A stretch of DNA of 64,000 nucleotides from Anastrepha obliqua (GCF_027943255.1 NC_072893.1:85071784-85135783), one strand, 5' to 3'. Shown: positions 36,894 to 49,347, counted from the first letter of the stretch. Made by a program: numbers and translations. Notes: generated from the sequence alone by a model not told the origin.

Positions 36894-37391
36894 TTACAAA
36901 AACCTATTAATAAACGAAATATAATATAGTTTATAAGGTTTTGTTTCTCTCTTTTTTCTTCTTCCATTTTTTCTCGAATTATGACTTAGCTGCTGCTGTT
37001 TCTGGGATTTACTCTCCCAGTCGATGCGGTTTAGCCTCATCACGACTGTAGCCGCGAACGTTTTTTTTTTTTGTACGGCGTTCCATTTAGTGATGTTCGA
37101 GCACATATCCTGGACAAATCTTTTGTGGGATGGCGGGTGTTCGAATGCCTTATCCAACACTGCTCGTTCTTCACTGAAACGTTTGCAGTACAAGGTCACA
37201 TGTGCTACGCTCTCGACTGTATTCGAACAACTCAGGCAAAAAGAGCTGTCAGCCAACTGGAAACGGTTTAGGTGTTTCAGGAAGCAGCCGTGTCCGGTGA
37301 GTATCTGAGATAGGTAGTAGTCGATATCGCCATGGCAAAGAATGGCATGGAAAGCAGTATGTAATAGATACATTATGTTGGTGTGGCGCAA
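36894..37391 (-). mobile_element. R1/LOA-like LINE C-terminal coding fragment with zinc-knuckle
   Basis: 165 open codons: DYYLSQILTGHGCFLKHLNR, FQLADSSFCLSCSNT, ESVAHVTLYCKRFSEER. The C..C...H....C arrangement after a 'LTGHGCF' block is typical of the end of R1/LOA-type ORF2. Truncated at its 5' side; the tail is Lys/Gln-rich. Confidence 0.75.
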
Positions 37392-37941
37392 AAACGTGCT
37401 CAGAAACTATGACTAGAGAAGAAGGACTAATAATATATAGTATCTCACCGAGAGCTCAAAAATGGGAGATGAACCGAAGTAGGTCATAAATTGAGAAAAC
37501 CTAAGATCTGTTAGGCATAGAGTTTATAAAAGCCTACAGTGTCTTCCGAGCGAAGATTTTTTCTAGAGAAGGCAAAAAAGTAGTAGTAGTAGTTTTTGCG
37601 ATAGGATTCAAAGTAATCAAATAATAATCGCAAAGAAATGAGTTTTGTTATGTATATGTGACAATATTAAAGGAAATGGAATAGCTCATGACATACTTAA
37701 CTAAACATGACTCGACGGCGTAAATCAACCAGACAATCACACTTTTTTTTGTCTAACGCGAAAAATGTATAAATATGATGTACGTGTACAAAAGCCCTAA
37801 GAAATAATGATGAATAAGACGAATGCACTTTTAAAGCTGAATAATGCTTTATATAATAGATATTCGTATTAAAGTCATCCCTGGGCACTGTACTATTTGG
37901 CTTGAACAGCGACCTATACTAACTTATTTGTACATCGACTT
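37392..37941. other. No gene seen
   Basis: AT-rich, includes a short TAG trinucleotide run near 37580. Confidence 0.4.
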
Positions 37942-38160
37942 CATTTAATCATCCATTTTCATTTGTGATTAGCTTTTTACTAAATAAAAAAAATATTTTG
38001 AGTAATGGAAACCTTTATTTTGACCACTTCCCACTCCATTGCTTGTCTGCTTGTATACTGCAGCAGTCTAGTTCACAAGTGTCAAATGCAATTGGCATAC
38101 GATGCCATTTTCTAAAAATATGAAATCTTCCGATGGAGTGATTAACTTTGAGCCACCAAA
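37942..38160. mobile_element. ~200-bp MITE family, copy 6
   Basis: Inner text CCTTTATTTTGACCACTTCC, TTGCTTGTCTGCTTGTATA, GGCATACGATGCCATTTT and end AATCTTCCGATGGAGTGATT ... GAGCCACC. Near full length. Confidence 0.75.
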
Positions 38161-38759
38161 GTATGTCAATATGTAGGATTGCGATCAAAGGAACTGAAAT
38201 GTATAAGATCAGGCCTTTTCTCCAGCTTAATAGAAGAAACAAAAGCAAAAACAGCAGACCTACTCAAATTGAGCTGGTATTAAAAGCTTTTTTTTCAAGG
38301 CAGCGCATTGACTGATTTAAAAAAATGCGATTAGATGGATGAGTCTTCTGCTGACAGTCATTTAGCGCATTCACAATATGCTCTCACAGCCCAACCTAGC
38401 CCACGTATGCTAATACTCGAGCTATTTGTACATAAATAAGATTATGAAAATTTGTTACAAAGTCGCTCTGCTCATCTGAGGTTATCGTACTAGCTAATTT
38501 ATTCTAATATTTACTATATTTTGTTACATAGCTCTGCATTACATAGGCATGCTTAACAGGTTTACTGTTAGTGCGAAGGTCCGGAGTTCGTAACGTAGTG
38601 TATTTTTAATTATCCTTTAGGCTGTACAACAACGCATTGCTTAACATATACTTTGATCTATATATTCCTTAAGAAACACTATTATGTTTACGCTGACTTA
38701 TTTTTTATCTATGATGCAAAACGTAACGAACTCTTAACTACCCACTTACCCACCCACAA
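38161..38759. other. No gene seen
   Basis: AT-rich, no recognisable motif. Confidence 0.4.
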
Positions 38760-38935
38760 ATTCTTTAACGCATCTAAAGTACATTCGATCAGTCCAATTT
38801 TTGACTACTTTTTCTAATAAATCTGGCCGTATGACGTCAATGGTAGCTTGAATATTGTAATAAATCGATTGTTTGGCGCGCTGAATGGCAAGTTCCGCCG
38901 TCTTATTCGAACAAAATGTCATCGTTGTTTCGGTG
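38760..38935 (-). mobile_element. Mariner-like transposase C-terminal relic
   Basis: Minus strand: QATIDVIRPDLLEKVVKNWT and DRMYF preceded by text resembling the FxQDGAxCHxAxxTIDLL block (DILFEQDGGTCHSA with a frame change). Same family as 34741-35669. Confidence 0.6.
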
Positions 38936-39014
38936 GTTTAAGTGGTGATTCGTCCACAATCCAACTAGCGCTTTCGCATTTTTGTTGCCACATCCTCGTT
39001 ATCAGCTTATTTAA

Positions 39015-39480
39015 AGGTTTTTCACGGCATGACTATATTCGGTCTGTGCGGTTCAGAAACCTTATAAGGTTGTTGACACCTAAGCCAGGCGGATGTTAGA
39101 GACTATCAAACAGTGGTTTGCTCACGCTTCACCTTCTTTTCTTCCATAAGGCAGGGCATTCACAGAGGAAATGGAAAATCGATTCCTTTTTCTCAGATTA
39201 TTTACAACTGTGGCAATATGTGCTGTGAAGGAGACCCATTTTGGATGATTGTTCGCCGGCAGACCAAAAGCTCGTTATGACTGCCGTTGTTTCATGTTTA
39301 TCAATGTTGACCATTGCTTAAAATTGTAGGTGGGTCTTTACGTTCTGCTACAATCCGCGATTCGGAGGTATTTTAGGGAAATTGTATTCTTAACTACACC
39401 TAATGGTGTGAATACCGATTCTGCCAGATCTTTATTCATGGCAGATTCCCCTTTTGCCAGTTCATCTGCTTTTGACGTGA
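39015..39480 (-). mobile_element. LINE C-terminal relic (RNase H end plus zinc-knuckle)
   Basis: Minus strand: SKADELAKGESAMNKDLAES (end of RNase H, GNxKADELA-like), LKYLRIAD, then in another frame HSCK, ESIFHFLCECPALWKKRR and LGVNNLIRFLNRTD. The C..C...HFLC.CPAL signature identifies an I/R1-type ORF2 end. Confidence 0.75.
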
Positions 39481-39597
39481 TAACGTCTTATAATTCGATT
39501 TAACAGGCTGCACGCACGAAAAAATGTGTCGTTACCTTGCTCATTAGTGTTACCTTGCTCATTTGTCGTTACCTTGCTCATTGCCGTTACCTTGAAT

Positions 39598-39762
39598 GAA
39601 CTGCAAGCGAAAGCGCGGAACGAACGACAAAGCAAACAAAGCAAACGAAAGGCAACGTTCGACATCTTGCTCTCTCCTACTTAAGTGAGCGTATATATGT
39701 ATGTATATGCGCATATGTACATATATAAATTCACGTATTTGTATTTGCATATGCCTTCTTAT
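39598..39762. repeat. Direct repeat, copy 1 (with 40080-40240)
   Basis: Shares GCGCGGAACGAACGACAAAG, GGCAACGTTCGACATCT, CTCTCCTACTTAAGTGAGC and TTTGTATTTGCATATGCC with 40080-40240. Immediately upstream (39525-39590) GTTACCTTGCTCATT is repeated tandemly. Confidence 0.8.
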
Positions 39763-40079
39763 TGATTATTATTAATTTGATTTACTTGAAGATTTTAAAA
39801 TAAAACCAAGTTTGTTAATAATACCTGTTGTTTTAATGTTATTATTATTTTATTATTAATTTTTTATTATATATGAAGGAAAAAATGTATGGTAATATTT
39901 ACCATATACCTTATAAGATATGTTGTATACTAATATATGTATATAAACATGCATATACATATACAATTTCGCGCAATTTTCAAAAAGAACAAATCTATAT
40001 GTAAAGATGCATACAAGTCATATGGACATATCAAATATACGAATCTATTCCGTACGCAAGCATATGCAAGCTAATGTGC

Positions 40080-40240
40080 TTGAACGAGAGCGCGGAACGA
40101 ACGACAAAGAGCACAATCGGCCCCCGCGTTCGGCAACGTTCGACATCTGGCTCTGTCCTACTTGAGTGAGCATATATATGTATGTATATGTATGTATATG
40201 CGCATTTGTATATAAATTTACATACTTGTATTTGCATATG
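40080..40240. repeat. Direct repeat, copy 2
   Basis: Second copy, same orientation, about 320 bp after the first. Could be two LTR-like ends or two insertions of one short element; no terminal duplication was found. Confidence 0.8.
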
Positions 40241-40644
40241 CCTTCTTCCTGTGTGCATGGTAATGAACCATTTTTCTGTTGAGAATAGGACGATGAGAGG
40301 AAAAGTAGGAAATGAAAGGGAGTGTTTCGAGTGTAAAGTGTCTTGAAAAAGGCAAATCGATGATGATGCCTCTTAGTGTTGTTGACTTATTAACGTCTGA
40401 TGCACAATCGAAATTGAAGATATCTTTCATGAATTTGATAAATGTTTCGTCATTTTTCTCGTTTGTGTAAATGTAACTTGACCTATTCCATTGCAATTCC
40501 ATTTACCTCCTCCTCTATATCCATACAAAATATCTATCAAACAAATAAAATTAAAATTTTGTTTTGAAAATTGCAACCCTTCCATCAATATTTTCTTATG
40601 ACGTTGTCACGTTAAACTATCGTCAGTAAACCGACTTTACAGAC

Positions 40645-40720
40645 AACCTCTTTTTTTCATTACCTTCAATGTTCCGATGTTCTGGGACCCAGATTAAGAT
40701 AACTTAACGTTTTCACTCGA
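40645..40720 (-). mobile_element. LINE RNase H motif relic
   Basis: Minus strand IWVPEHRNIEGNEKK is the RNase H 'WVPGHxxIxGNExAD' block of a LINE. Only this short part is readable. Confidence 0.55.
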
Positions 40721-40814
40721 GGTGGTAGGGCTATTCCCACTTTGTTCTACCAATTTAGAGGTTATTGTATCTGAATTCAGTGTCCTCCCCCCGTCGATGT
40801 TTAGATGGTTAATT

Positions 40815-40925
40815 GGTTTAAACAAAAATTCAGTCCGCATAGCTCAATAGCCCTCGTCATTCGCTGTAACGATAGCTCCTTCCTGATTTCGACGAAAATA
40901 AGGTCCGATGATGCCGCCGCTGTTC
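40815..40925 (-). mobile_element. Mariner-like transposase relic
   Basis: Minus strand SGGIIGPYFRRNQEGAIVTA, then a stop inside GY-AMRTEF; matches the GGIIGPYFF...N..GYRAM block of the elements above. Confidence 0.65.
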
Positions 40926-41668
40926 TATGAACTTCGCAAACTATGCGAACTTCGCGATTCGCCAAACCTTACTGAACTGAAATGTCAACACAATTTGTCA
41001 TTCTTACCGGTCAAGCAATAAGCTATCCATATCGATAGTTCTCATGCAGCTAAAAACACTCCTTATACAAGGCTTTACTTTAACGTATACGTTAATCTTA
41101 ACATCGGCTAACATTCGAGAGCAAAACGGATTCTTACACTCGCTGCTGTTTTTCATTGATGGAAAAAAATAGAAATACAAAAAGCGGCTCGGCCTAAACC
41201 TGTAAAGTTTTCATGCACCACATTTTTATAATTATCCACGTAAATGTATATTTGTGTATTCACTAAAACAACGATTTTTATAAGTTATAAATAGAGCAGG
41301 CTTTGTGTTATCAAGCATTTTAATCCGAGTAATACTCGTATGTTTAGATTTGTATGTACGTCATACGGCTGAGATTCATTAAAAATCATGAAGAAGATCA
41401 GTTTTCTATTGTATATTTATTAATGAGAATTAAAATTGCCTATAAATGATATACGCATACAAACATATTTATTGATACGTGTATCAGCTCAATAACCAGA
41501 TAGAAAAGCATTAAAAATTATTTATGAAATGACTGTAAATATACAAAAGTCACTCATAGACCCTTTTGAGCTTTTATACAAACTTTAGTTTTAACACAAT
41601 TTCGCCAAATAAAGTGCATAGTTTGGAACAAAATTTGGAAGTCAATTGTTTTGTCGTAAAATATATAC
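40926..41668. other. No gene seen
   Basis: AT-rich, no motif. Confidence 0.4.
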
Positions 41669-41985
41669 GGCGGCTGCAGTAGCCGAATGGCTTGGTGCGT
41701 GACTACCATTCGGAAAAACGGAGAACATAGGTTCGAATCTCAGAGAAATACCAAAATTAAGAAAAAGAAAGACATTTTTTTAATGGCAGTCGGCTCTCGC
41801 AGGCAATGGCAAACCTCTGCGTGTATTTCTGCCATGAAAAAGTTCCTTATAAAAAAATATCTGCAGTTCGGAGTCGACTTGAAACTGTAGGCCCCTCCAT
41901 TTGTAAAACAACACCAAGACACACACCACAAATATGAGGAAGCGTCCGGTCAAACCCCAAAAACGGGTGTAAGCGCCTATATATT
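41669..41985 (+). mobile_element. tRNA-derived SINE, copy B (best full copy)
   Basis: Head CGGCGGCTGCAGTAGCCGAA, B-box-like AGGTTCGAATCTC, body GGCAATGGCAAACCTC, GGAGTCGACTTGAAACTGTA, 3' end GGGTGTAAGCGCC, then (TA)n tail to about 42013. Confidence 0.85.
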
Positions 41986-42490
41986 ATATATATATACATA
42001 TATACAATATATATGCATACAATGAATCGGCAACAGTCTGAGTGTGTTGGTTTAGAGACCGACTACCACTTCCATGTAGATAGTAAACATAATATAGCAA
42101 TTACCTTAACGAATTTTTAAATGCTATATATATTTCTTTTAATTGCTAATAAAAAGTTAATAACAACAAATTTTTGAAATTTGATAACCGAGTGACACAG
42201 AAATTTTGGTCGGTCGGTACTTTTGTACTCCGCTTCTATAATCATATACATAAAAAAATTTATATATGTGTATAAGTAGATGTGTATGATTGTTTTGTCT
42301 ATTTTTTTCTATTTTTGTCTATTTGCTATTTTTTTTCGTTTGATTAAAAAAACGAACGCATTAATCATTTCACGGACAATTTATAAAATTTTATAATCTG
42401 CTTTTATGAGCTGTTTCTTGGCATTTTTGTCAGCTTCTTGTTAATCGAACCCAAACAATAATTAGGTGGGTATATATGTACGTATAGCGT

Positions 42491-42890
42491 AGAAGCTTGG
42501 ACGATGACAACATCCGATGAGACGTCCCTTGCAGTGTTCGAGAGGAACATTCTGCGGAAGATTTTTGGACCTTTGCACTTTGGCGACGGCGATTACCACA
42601 GGCAATGGAACGATGAGCTGTATGAGCTTTACGACGGCATAGACATAGCGCAGCGAATAAAGATCCAGCGGCTTCGTTGGCTGGGTCATGTCCTCCGAAT
42701 GGATACAAACGCTCCGGCTTTGAAAGTATTCGATGCGGTACCAGCTGGTGGTAGCAGAGGAAGAGGACGCCTTCTGCGTTGTAAAGATCAGGAAGAGAAC
42801 AACTTGGCTTCACTTAGTGTGTCCAACTAGCGTCGGTTAGCAGAAGAAAGAAATGATTGGGACGTGTTGTGTTTCTACAATGATGAATAG
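42491..42890 (+). mobile_element. LINE reverse-transcriptase C-terminal relic
   Basis: Plus strand open for 108 codons: EAWTMTTSDETSLAVFERN, LRKIFGPLHFG, ELYELYDGIDIAQRIK, RWLGHVLRMDTNAPALKVF, then a stop and RRLAEERNDWDV. Same family as 690-1290. A 127-codon frame on the other strand is its shadow. Confidence 0.85.
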
Positions 42891-44899
42891 GGGGTCTAAT
42901 GCGTCTGGGAGCGTGGTATGTAACATGACACCAATAGATTTGTTCATCAAAGGAGCTGAGCCTGAAGCCTGATACTAACCGGGTAACTCTAGCAACTGTA
43001 TTTACAAGTCTTTTTGATGATAATTGCCCATTGTGGCAACTATCTTAAAAGCTTCACTAATGAAAGGTCATTCAAAAAAAATTTAATGATCGCTGCTTGG
43101 TGTTTATTATTTACGTACAAGTACAGGGTGCATATGGATATTTGATGCCGTTCATTTATTCATAAAGCATAAGCAGAATTTGCGTAATGCATCATCAAAA
43201 CTGTCGTCGCAGCAATGGTATGTTACAGCAGTGGTACGTCGTCCACTCTGGAACTGTTTTCGTATTCCTTCAGAATGACGTTCCATCTTCTGCTATTATT
43301 TACTCCGAACGGCTGTAACGTCCGCCTTCTACTTATCAAATACTAAATAGCTATGAAATATTTTACGTAAAATGGTGCAAAGCAAATCAATAGTAGGCTT
43401 GCGTGATCAGTCTATGTACAACAGTAATGTTTTATAAATAAATAAAGCCCGCGATACAACACTTTACTCATATGTTGAAAGATTTTTTTTCTGACTTTTT
43501 GAGTGCACATCGAAAATCAAAATGAATCAGCCCAAGTAATATTAATTCCATTTTTCAGCTGACACAAAACTTTCAAGTAACTGCAAACAATTAGAATGAG
43601 CTCAAATCGCCAGGCATTCTGGACAGGGTTATAGTCCAATATTTAAAAGTTCCTTGCGGTAATGAAAGCAGCATTGCGCGATAATATCAAAGGGTATGTT
43701 TTTTTTTTTGCAAATCATATGTTTTTGATCATGGCAGTAACCTCGCGCACGCTTAGGAGTGGTGGACGTTCGGTATCATATATTGATAGGAGCATTTTAT
43801 CGAAACTGTAAAACCTTAATTCGAAAATGCATGCTATATTGCCGAATGTGTATTAATATTAAAAAAAGAAACTTCGGTGCAAAGCTCGATAAATTGACAT
43901 TCTAATAAAAGCTATTCCCGTGTTCGTCCATACGGTTCGCCAAACCAAGGATTAGAGCTGCTGTTGCACATGAGTACGAAACAGACGCATTAGTCGCACC
44001 AGTCACACAGATTTTCACTTCCATACCACTTCTCTCTGTGTGATTTAGAGTAGCAGGAAAGTTAGGCAATTTTGCTAAAAACAATGTTTTCTAATGGGGG
44101 GATTTGCATTTAGGTGGCTCCCATAAAAATGTCATAAAAAAGCCCATACATATCGAAAGTGTGATTCTTTGGAGGGGCACATTTTTCTACGAGAAGCAGG
44201 GCGCTGTAGAGACTTACTAACCAACTTTATTGCGGCAGCACTTTGAAGAATCGGATGTAGGTGCGCATTGTTTTCAGACAAATTATTTGCCCCAGAAGTC
44301 ATGCAGTCGATCTTTTACACACCAACTTTAATTACCGTGTAATTAGCCCCTTTAGTGATGCTAGTCGGTATTCACGGAGTGTTGATTTGACATAGGAAAG
44401 CTTTATTACAACGGGTTTGTCCCCATATGAAAGAAAAACTTTGCAATTACTCGCCTACTTTGAAACCATACTTTGAGGGGGTGCTAGAGTCAGAAAAATT
44501 GTCGTCTTTGGCGAGTGCTAAAAACAGCCCAAAACGAGTTTTCTTCATTACTCTTTTATTTACAATTCGACTCCAAAATATGTTACATTGAAGGGATAAT
44601 TGTAAGTACTATAATAGAGTTTTTGTCACAAAGAATTCATTTCTCACTAAAATTTTAATGTTTTTAGAAGTGAAAGTATTTGATGGGCTAGAAATGAGTA
44701 CTTTGAAATTAGTAGGTAAACGTGGCATTCTAAAGTAAAAGGATGTGAGAAATATGTATGGTACTCAACGAAATATCATACTTTGGAATCGAGCAATAAG
44801 TAAAAAAGTTGTGGTAGTCTTTACGACACACCAATGACGAAATTGGTATGACCATAAACTTTGCTCCAGTTAAGCTTTCAAATTAGAGTGGGTAATTGG
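42891..44899. other. No gene recognised
   Basis: Unassigned intergenic DNA with short frames only, for example a 60-codon minus frame at 43902-44084. Confidence 0.4.
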
Positions 44900-45322
44900 A
44901 AATTTCAAATTGCATTGCGACAACTTCAAATGCAGGATTTTGCATAGTGGCAATCTGTCCCACCAGTGCTGGCGTACGGCAAGGTTGTCATATTGTCTTG
45001 TTTGGTATTTTATTTGTTATTGACGACGTACTAAAAAGTGGCATTGAGGGGAAAAGTGAACATCTCGAAGTCCTTGCCTTCTCCCCGTCAAACAAAGCGA
45101 CGTGTAGAACAAAATTGACGATGTATTCTCAACCTCATTGCATGCAGAACTAAAAATAAATCACGAGAAAACGAAAGCCATGCAAATTCGGTCCACGAAC
45201 AGCCACCCGTTCCTTTTAAATGGTCATAAAATTGAGAACACTTTTACTTACTTGGGTAGTGTCATTGCCGCTTAAGATAGACCGAAACTATCGTCAGAAT
45301 AAATAAAGTGCGCGTATGCACA

Positions 45323-48300
45323 GTAGACCGGAGTGAAATACGTAAATTTTTTCAAATCATATCGTAATAGCAGGGAAAAGTTGCTACATATCAATACAAA
45401 TTCAGGAAAAAAAAGAAATTTCAAATCGGTTAATATCTTCCGTTCGCGCATTGCATTTAAAATTTACAAATTTTATAATAAATTGAACAAATATTCGAAA
45501 AATTGTAAGAGGTGGAAATGATGTTAGATAAAGTTCATTTTTTGTAGACTATTACAACATCAGGTATAGTTTGAAAAGAAAAACGTCTACCGCTCTATCA
45601 AAGCCCCTACAGCCCCTGAAAAGAAGTGGAAAATGTCATTTTTTGTATAAATTTACGTAATTGCGGGTGGTTAGTTTCTCTATTTTAATTTTTGTATAAG
45701 TCTTCTTGAGTATATAAGTAGAATAAATTATTCCCCTCTTAGCGCGCCCACTGACCACACTATCTTAAAGAAGTTTTGTACAGCTCTTGGCCCGCCCTTT
45801 TTGGACGACTCAGAACTCACCGCGTGAAGGTGACTGTACGACGAGTTCCACCCACTCCCTTCCCAACCAACCAACCAAAGATGAAAAACTATTTATTCGG
45901 GAGTGGCAAAGTCTGCTTTAGTGTCAAATTGAGGCATAACTGTACGAGAAGTGAGTGCTGCTCTTATAAACCCATCACGTCTCTCGTTCCCATACACTTT
46001 TGAGGACGCTTGAGTTACTAGTTTTACGCAACGCTCCACAGCTTGCGTATGGCATGGAATATTTGTTAAATCTATGGTTAATTTAGGTTTTTCTTTATCA
46101 GAAATTAATTGCAAGATATCTTCAGAAGAAAGGCTGTCTAAAATTAGAGGGCAGGTAAGTTTCATTTCAGACCAATTAATTAACTCAAAATATTCATTTG
46201 CTCCAAAGTTCAGTTTAGGAACCAAAAAGTTTCTAATATTTTTGTCTTTTGAAGGGATTTCTTTTATTTTCAGGACTCGCCTCAATCCAAGATCGCGGAC
46301 ATGCTCTCTGTCATCTACCACCATCGAGAGAAGAATGTTTTCTGGATGGGCAAAAAAGGAATTTGTTTGAATAACCTTATGAACTACTGCCTGGACTTCT
46401 GAAGATAAGATTCTACATTTTTTAATACATTCTAAAATATGTTTAGGTCCGTCAACTATTGACGAATTTGTTTTGATTTCGAACCATAGAGGTGCGTATA
46501 CAGTCAAAATGTATTTTACAATTTGAATGAGATTTTTAGATGGCTCCTGCAAAGAAATGTATAATCGTAGGAACCTGCTTGCAATTGTCAACCACCGAGA
46601 GTGTGATATTGGTCCCGGATCTCGATTTGCTAGATCTGGGGAGCAAAAATAGCAATGGCAATGTCATGTAAGTATTTCTGATCTTTACTTAAGCTTATTG
46701 CGTCAAGCGTTCGTGGAAGAGAGCATTCGATCCTCTGAAAAGCAACGATGGACAAAGATTCACATTTAGCCAGCTGTTTGCCAAGAAGCCCACTGAAAGA
46801 CTGAGGACCTGTTGTTTTACCATCAAGTATTTCAACTAGATGCCTCAGAGGTAATTCATTAAAATGGAGGAGACAGATAGCCCATTGTACTGGTCTTTTT
46901 AAACGCGTTTCAATGAATTTTATTGCACCATTCTTCCACCCAGTATTTGTTGACGTACCATCACATCCAATCACTACAACATTAGATTTATTTATACCAT
47001 TTTCTTCAAAATAATTTACAATGCTGTATGCTGTGTCCTTTCCACTTTTTGAAGTAGGTACTAAATGACAAAGGTACTTTGAGCCTGGTTCTGCTATTAC
47101 TGAAATGTGCTCTTCTTTTTTTATAGATTGATAACGTTTGTTTCCTTTTTCAACTAAAACTAAAGTGTCATCCATCCTGCCATCAAAATACACACACATC
47201 GGATCGTTTAATTGCTCTATTGCATTCCCCGATTCGATAAGTTTTAGTCTACATTTTTCTTTTTCTCTTCTCATTTTGCTTCGATCAACAACAAAAGAAG
47301 TATCTTTGTCCGTTATAAGACCAACGTCTTTAAATGCACTAGACACAATAGCTGCTGCTGCTCTATCAGATACTCCAAAATGATCACTTGTTAAGGCCGT
47401 TGCTGGAAGTGATAAGCGCATCTGTGCATTTTTTGAACTTGCTGACTGAGAGGAAATAGAGCGTGGGGTCTGAAAATCGGGATCATTCTTATCATTGTCA
47501 ACTTCAGGAGTTATCTCTGTTTCAGAATCAATACTACTACAAGAAGGTCCAGGTAAGTTGGTCTGACTTAAGTGACGAGCTTTTCTCTGCAATTTTAATG
47601 TAAGCTTTTGAGTTTCTTTGGTATCTACTGTCCCAATCTTTCCTTGTCCGAGATATCTTTGAGCATATAGAAATTTGATTTCTAATGGCGGTATCTTTCT
47701 ATCTTTAGGGCATGTGCAGTTGATAGTTACCGGCCTGGGACAAATACACTTGTCAAAGCTTCTTTGACAAAAGCAATTGAGTGTCATCTCGCACTTGCAG
47801 GACGAAATGTCAAATAATGTACTTGAAGATTGTTCAATAAAATCATTGTACTTCTTTTGTTTCTCAGGTGTGTCTTTGTCCCTTGAATAAGATTTACGAA
47901 GAGTGTAGTATCGATCATGTAGATGTTTAATCTTTTGTACAACTCTTGTGTGGGAAACTATTGGAATCGAAGCCTTGGAATAAAGGGACTCAGTCTGATG
48001 AGCTACAGTATCTGCTACAACTGTGAAGCTTAACTTCTGACCAGAACTGGCAGCAGAAGATTCTACTGACATTTTGTACCTCACTTCTTGCCAACATTGT
48101 ATAATGTCGGTATTAGTGGGAAGGACCGATGACAGCAGTGGTTTAGGTGCACAAAAAAATGGGCAGTGTATGTCCTTACGAGTAAGAGACATGAATAAAA
48201 TGTTTCAAGAGATTTAATGTTAAGTAATTGTGTAAACTATGTAATTCAAAAGAACATCGAATAGAATTTTTTTTGACCAAACAGCGCTGTTCGACAAGAG

Positions 48301-48822
48301 TGAAAGCAGAACTGGTAATGACCAGAGAGTACTAGCTCTTCCGTGCACTTCGTTTATCGGTATGCCAGAATCAAAAGCAAAATGAAAAGAAAGACGATGG
48401 AATAAAAGTAACCAAGTGGAAGACGATTTAAAGCACAGACGTGTTGTAGTAGCCGTAAGCCGCTTTCACGCAAGCCTCATTTGGCATAGGCTTCCTTAGT
48501 AGATTTGGTGTAAAATTGGTAAAAGTTAATCGCTCAGAACCACAGAAATGGATAGATTAGTAAATTAAAAATCTACTACTCAATGCTGAAAGTGCTATGT
48601 ATAAAAAGGGAGCTCGATCTTTAATCATTTACCACTTCTACAAGTTTTCGTAAATCAGCTAGATTTGGGATAAAATTTGTAAATTTTAAATGCAATGCGC
48701 GAACGGAAGATATTAACCGATTTGAAATTTCTTTTTTTTCCTAAATTTGTATTGATATGTAGCAACTTTTCCCTGCTATTACGATATGATTTGAAAAAAT
48801 TTACGTATTTCACTCCGGTCTA
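45323..48822 (-). mobile_element. 3500-bp hAT-like DNA transposon with 8-bp target duplication
   Basis: Exact ends: TAGACCGGAGTGAAATACG at each terminus in inverted orientation; inverted repeats extend about 155 bp with very few differences. The 8-bp duplication ATGCACAG lies at 45315-45322 and 48823-48830. It encodes a minus-strand transposase in two frames (48192-46630 and about 46640-45893). The near identity of the arms and intact duplication suggest a recent insertion. Superfamily is inferred: 8-bp duplication, D..D..CxxH layout and RW motif fit hAT, but the first bases and the Cys-rich block are not typical. Confidence 0.9.
45893..48192 (-). pseudogene. Transposase of the 3.5-kb element (one frameshift)
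   Basis: Starts at ATG 48192-48190; 520 codons to TAG 46630-46632. Residues 132-161 hold eight Cys as four CxC pairs (132/134, 140/142, 149/151, 159/161), possibly metal-binding. Acidic/catalytic-like positions: D337 (YFDGR), D411 (GCDGT), then C440xxH443. The matching C-terminal part continues in another frame: LANRDPGPISHSRWLTIASR, VYAPLWFEIK, CHTQAVERCVKL, RDGFIRAAL, stop at 45893-45895. The frame change lies near 46640-46660 and looks like a single indel. Insects carry many uncharacterised proteins of this type. Confidence 0.8.
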
Positions 48823-49347
48823 ATGCACAGTTCCGATCCATTTAGTCGTCGAGCAACCTTAGCACAAAACTGCGGATTTTTAGGTCAAATGTACTCTTCT
48901 ACTCTATCGGCACTCTTGTATAGATCGGAAATGTTACTCACAAACAACTGGATTGAAAACAAAATTTAAAGCTGTGTCAACAGATGTATTTGCAGGATAT
49001 TGAAGATCTGGTGGCTCAACATTATAATTAGAGACTATCTATATGAGAGGTGTAAAATTCAGCCGGTAGCTAACATGGTAAAACTGTGAAAGTGGAGGTG
49101 AATTGGGCATACGCTTAGCAAAGACGCAAATGAAATCTGTCTTCAAGCACTGGATTGGAGTCCACAAGGTGTTCGCTAGGTTGGCCATCCAAAAATATCT
49201 TGGAAGAGAACGGTTCAGAAGGAAGTTGAAACGTAAGGAAGAATTTGGAACGAACTCAAGTTTCTTGCAAAAAACAGAACCAGATGGAGGTGTTTTACTG
49301 ACGCCCTATGCTCCAGTGGGAGAAACAGGAACCGATGATGATGATGA

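Larger units (their letters stand above)
44900..49347 (+). mobile_element. RTE-like LINE relic split by a 3.5-kb DNA transposon
   Basis: Left part 44900-45322: GVRQGC, then INHEKTKAMQIRSTNSHPFL, FTYLGSVIAA. Right part from 48831: FRSI, STKLRIFRSNVL, then LDWSPQGVR, WNELKFLAKNRTRWRCFTDA and LCSSGR, ending in a (GAT)n tail at 49333-49347. Removing 45323-48830 rejoins the LINE so that RINKVR... and the following LRIF block come in the expected order. Reverse transcriptase truncated at 5' and full of stops. Confidence 0.85.

Noticed and set aside
37024..37308. 94-codon plus-strand frame
   Set aside because: Antisense of the R1/LOA-like LINE C-terminus.
42430..42813. 127-codon minus-strand frame
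   Set aside because: Antisense of the LINE fragment at 42491-42890, whose plus-strand translation has clear family motifs.
46074..47383. Plus-strand frames of 98 and 81 codons
   Set aside because: Antisense shadows of the transposase on the minus strand.
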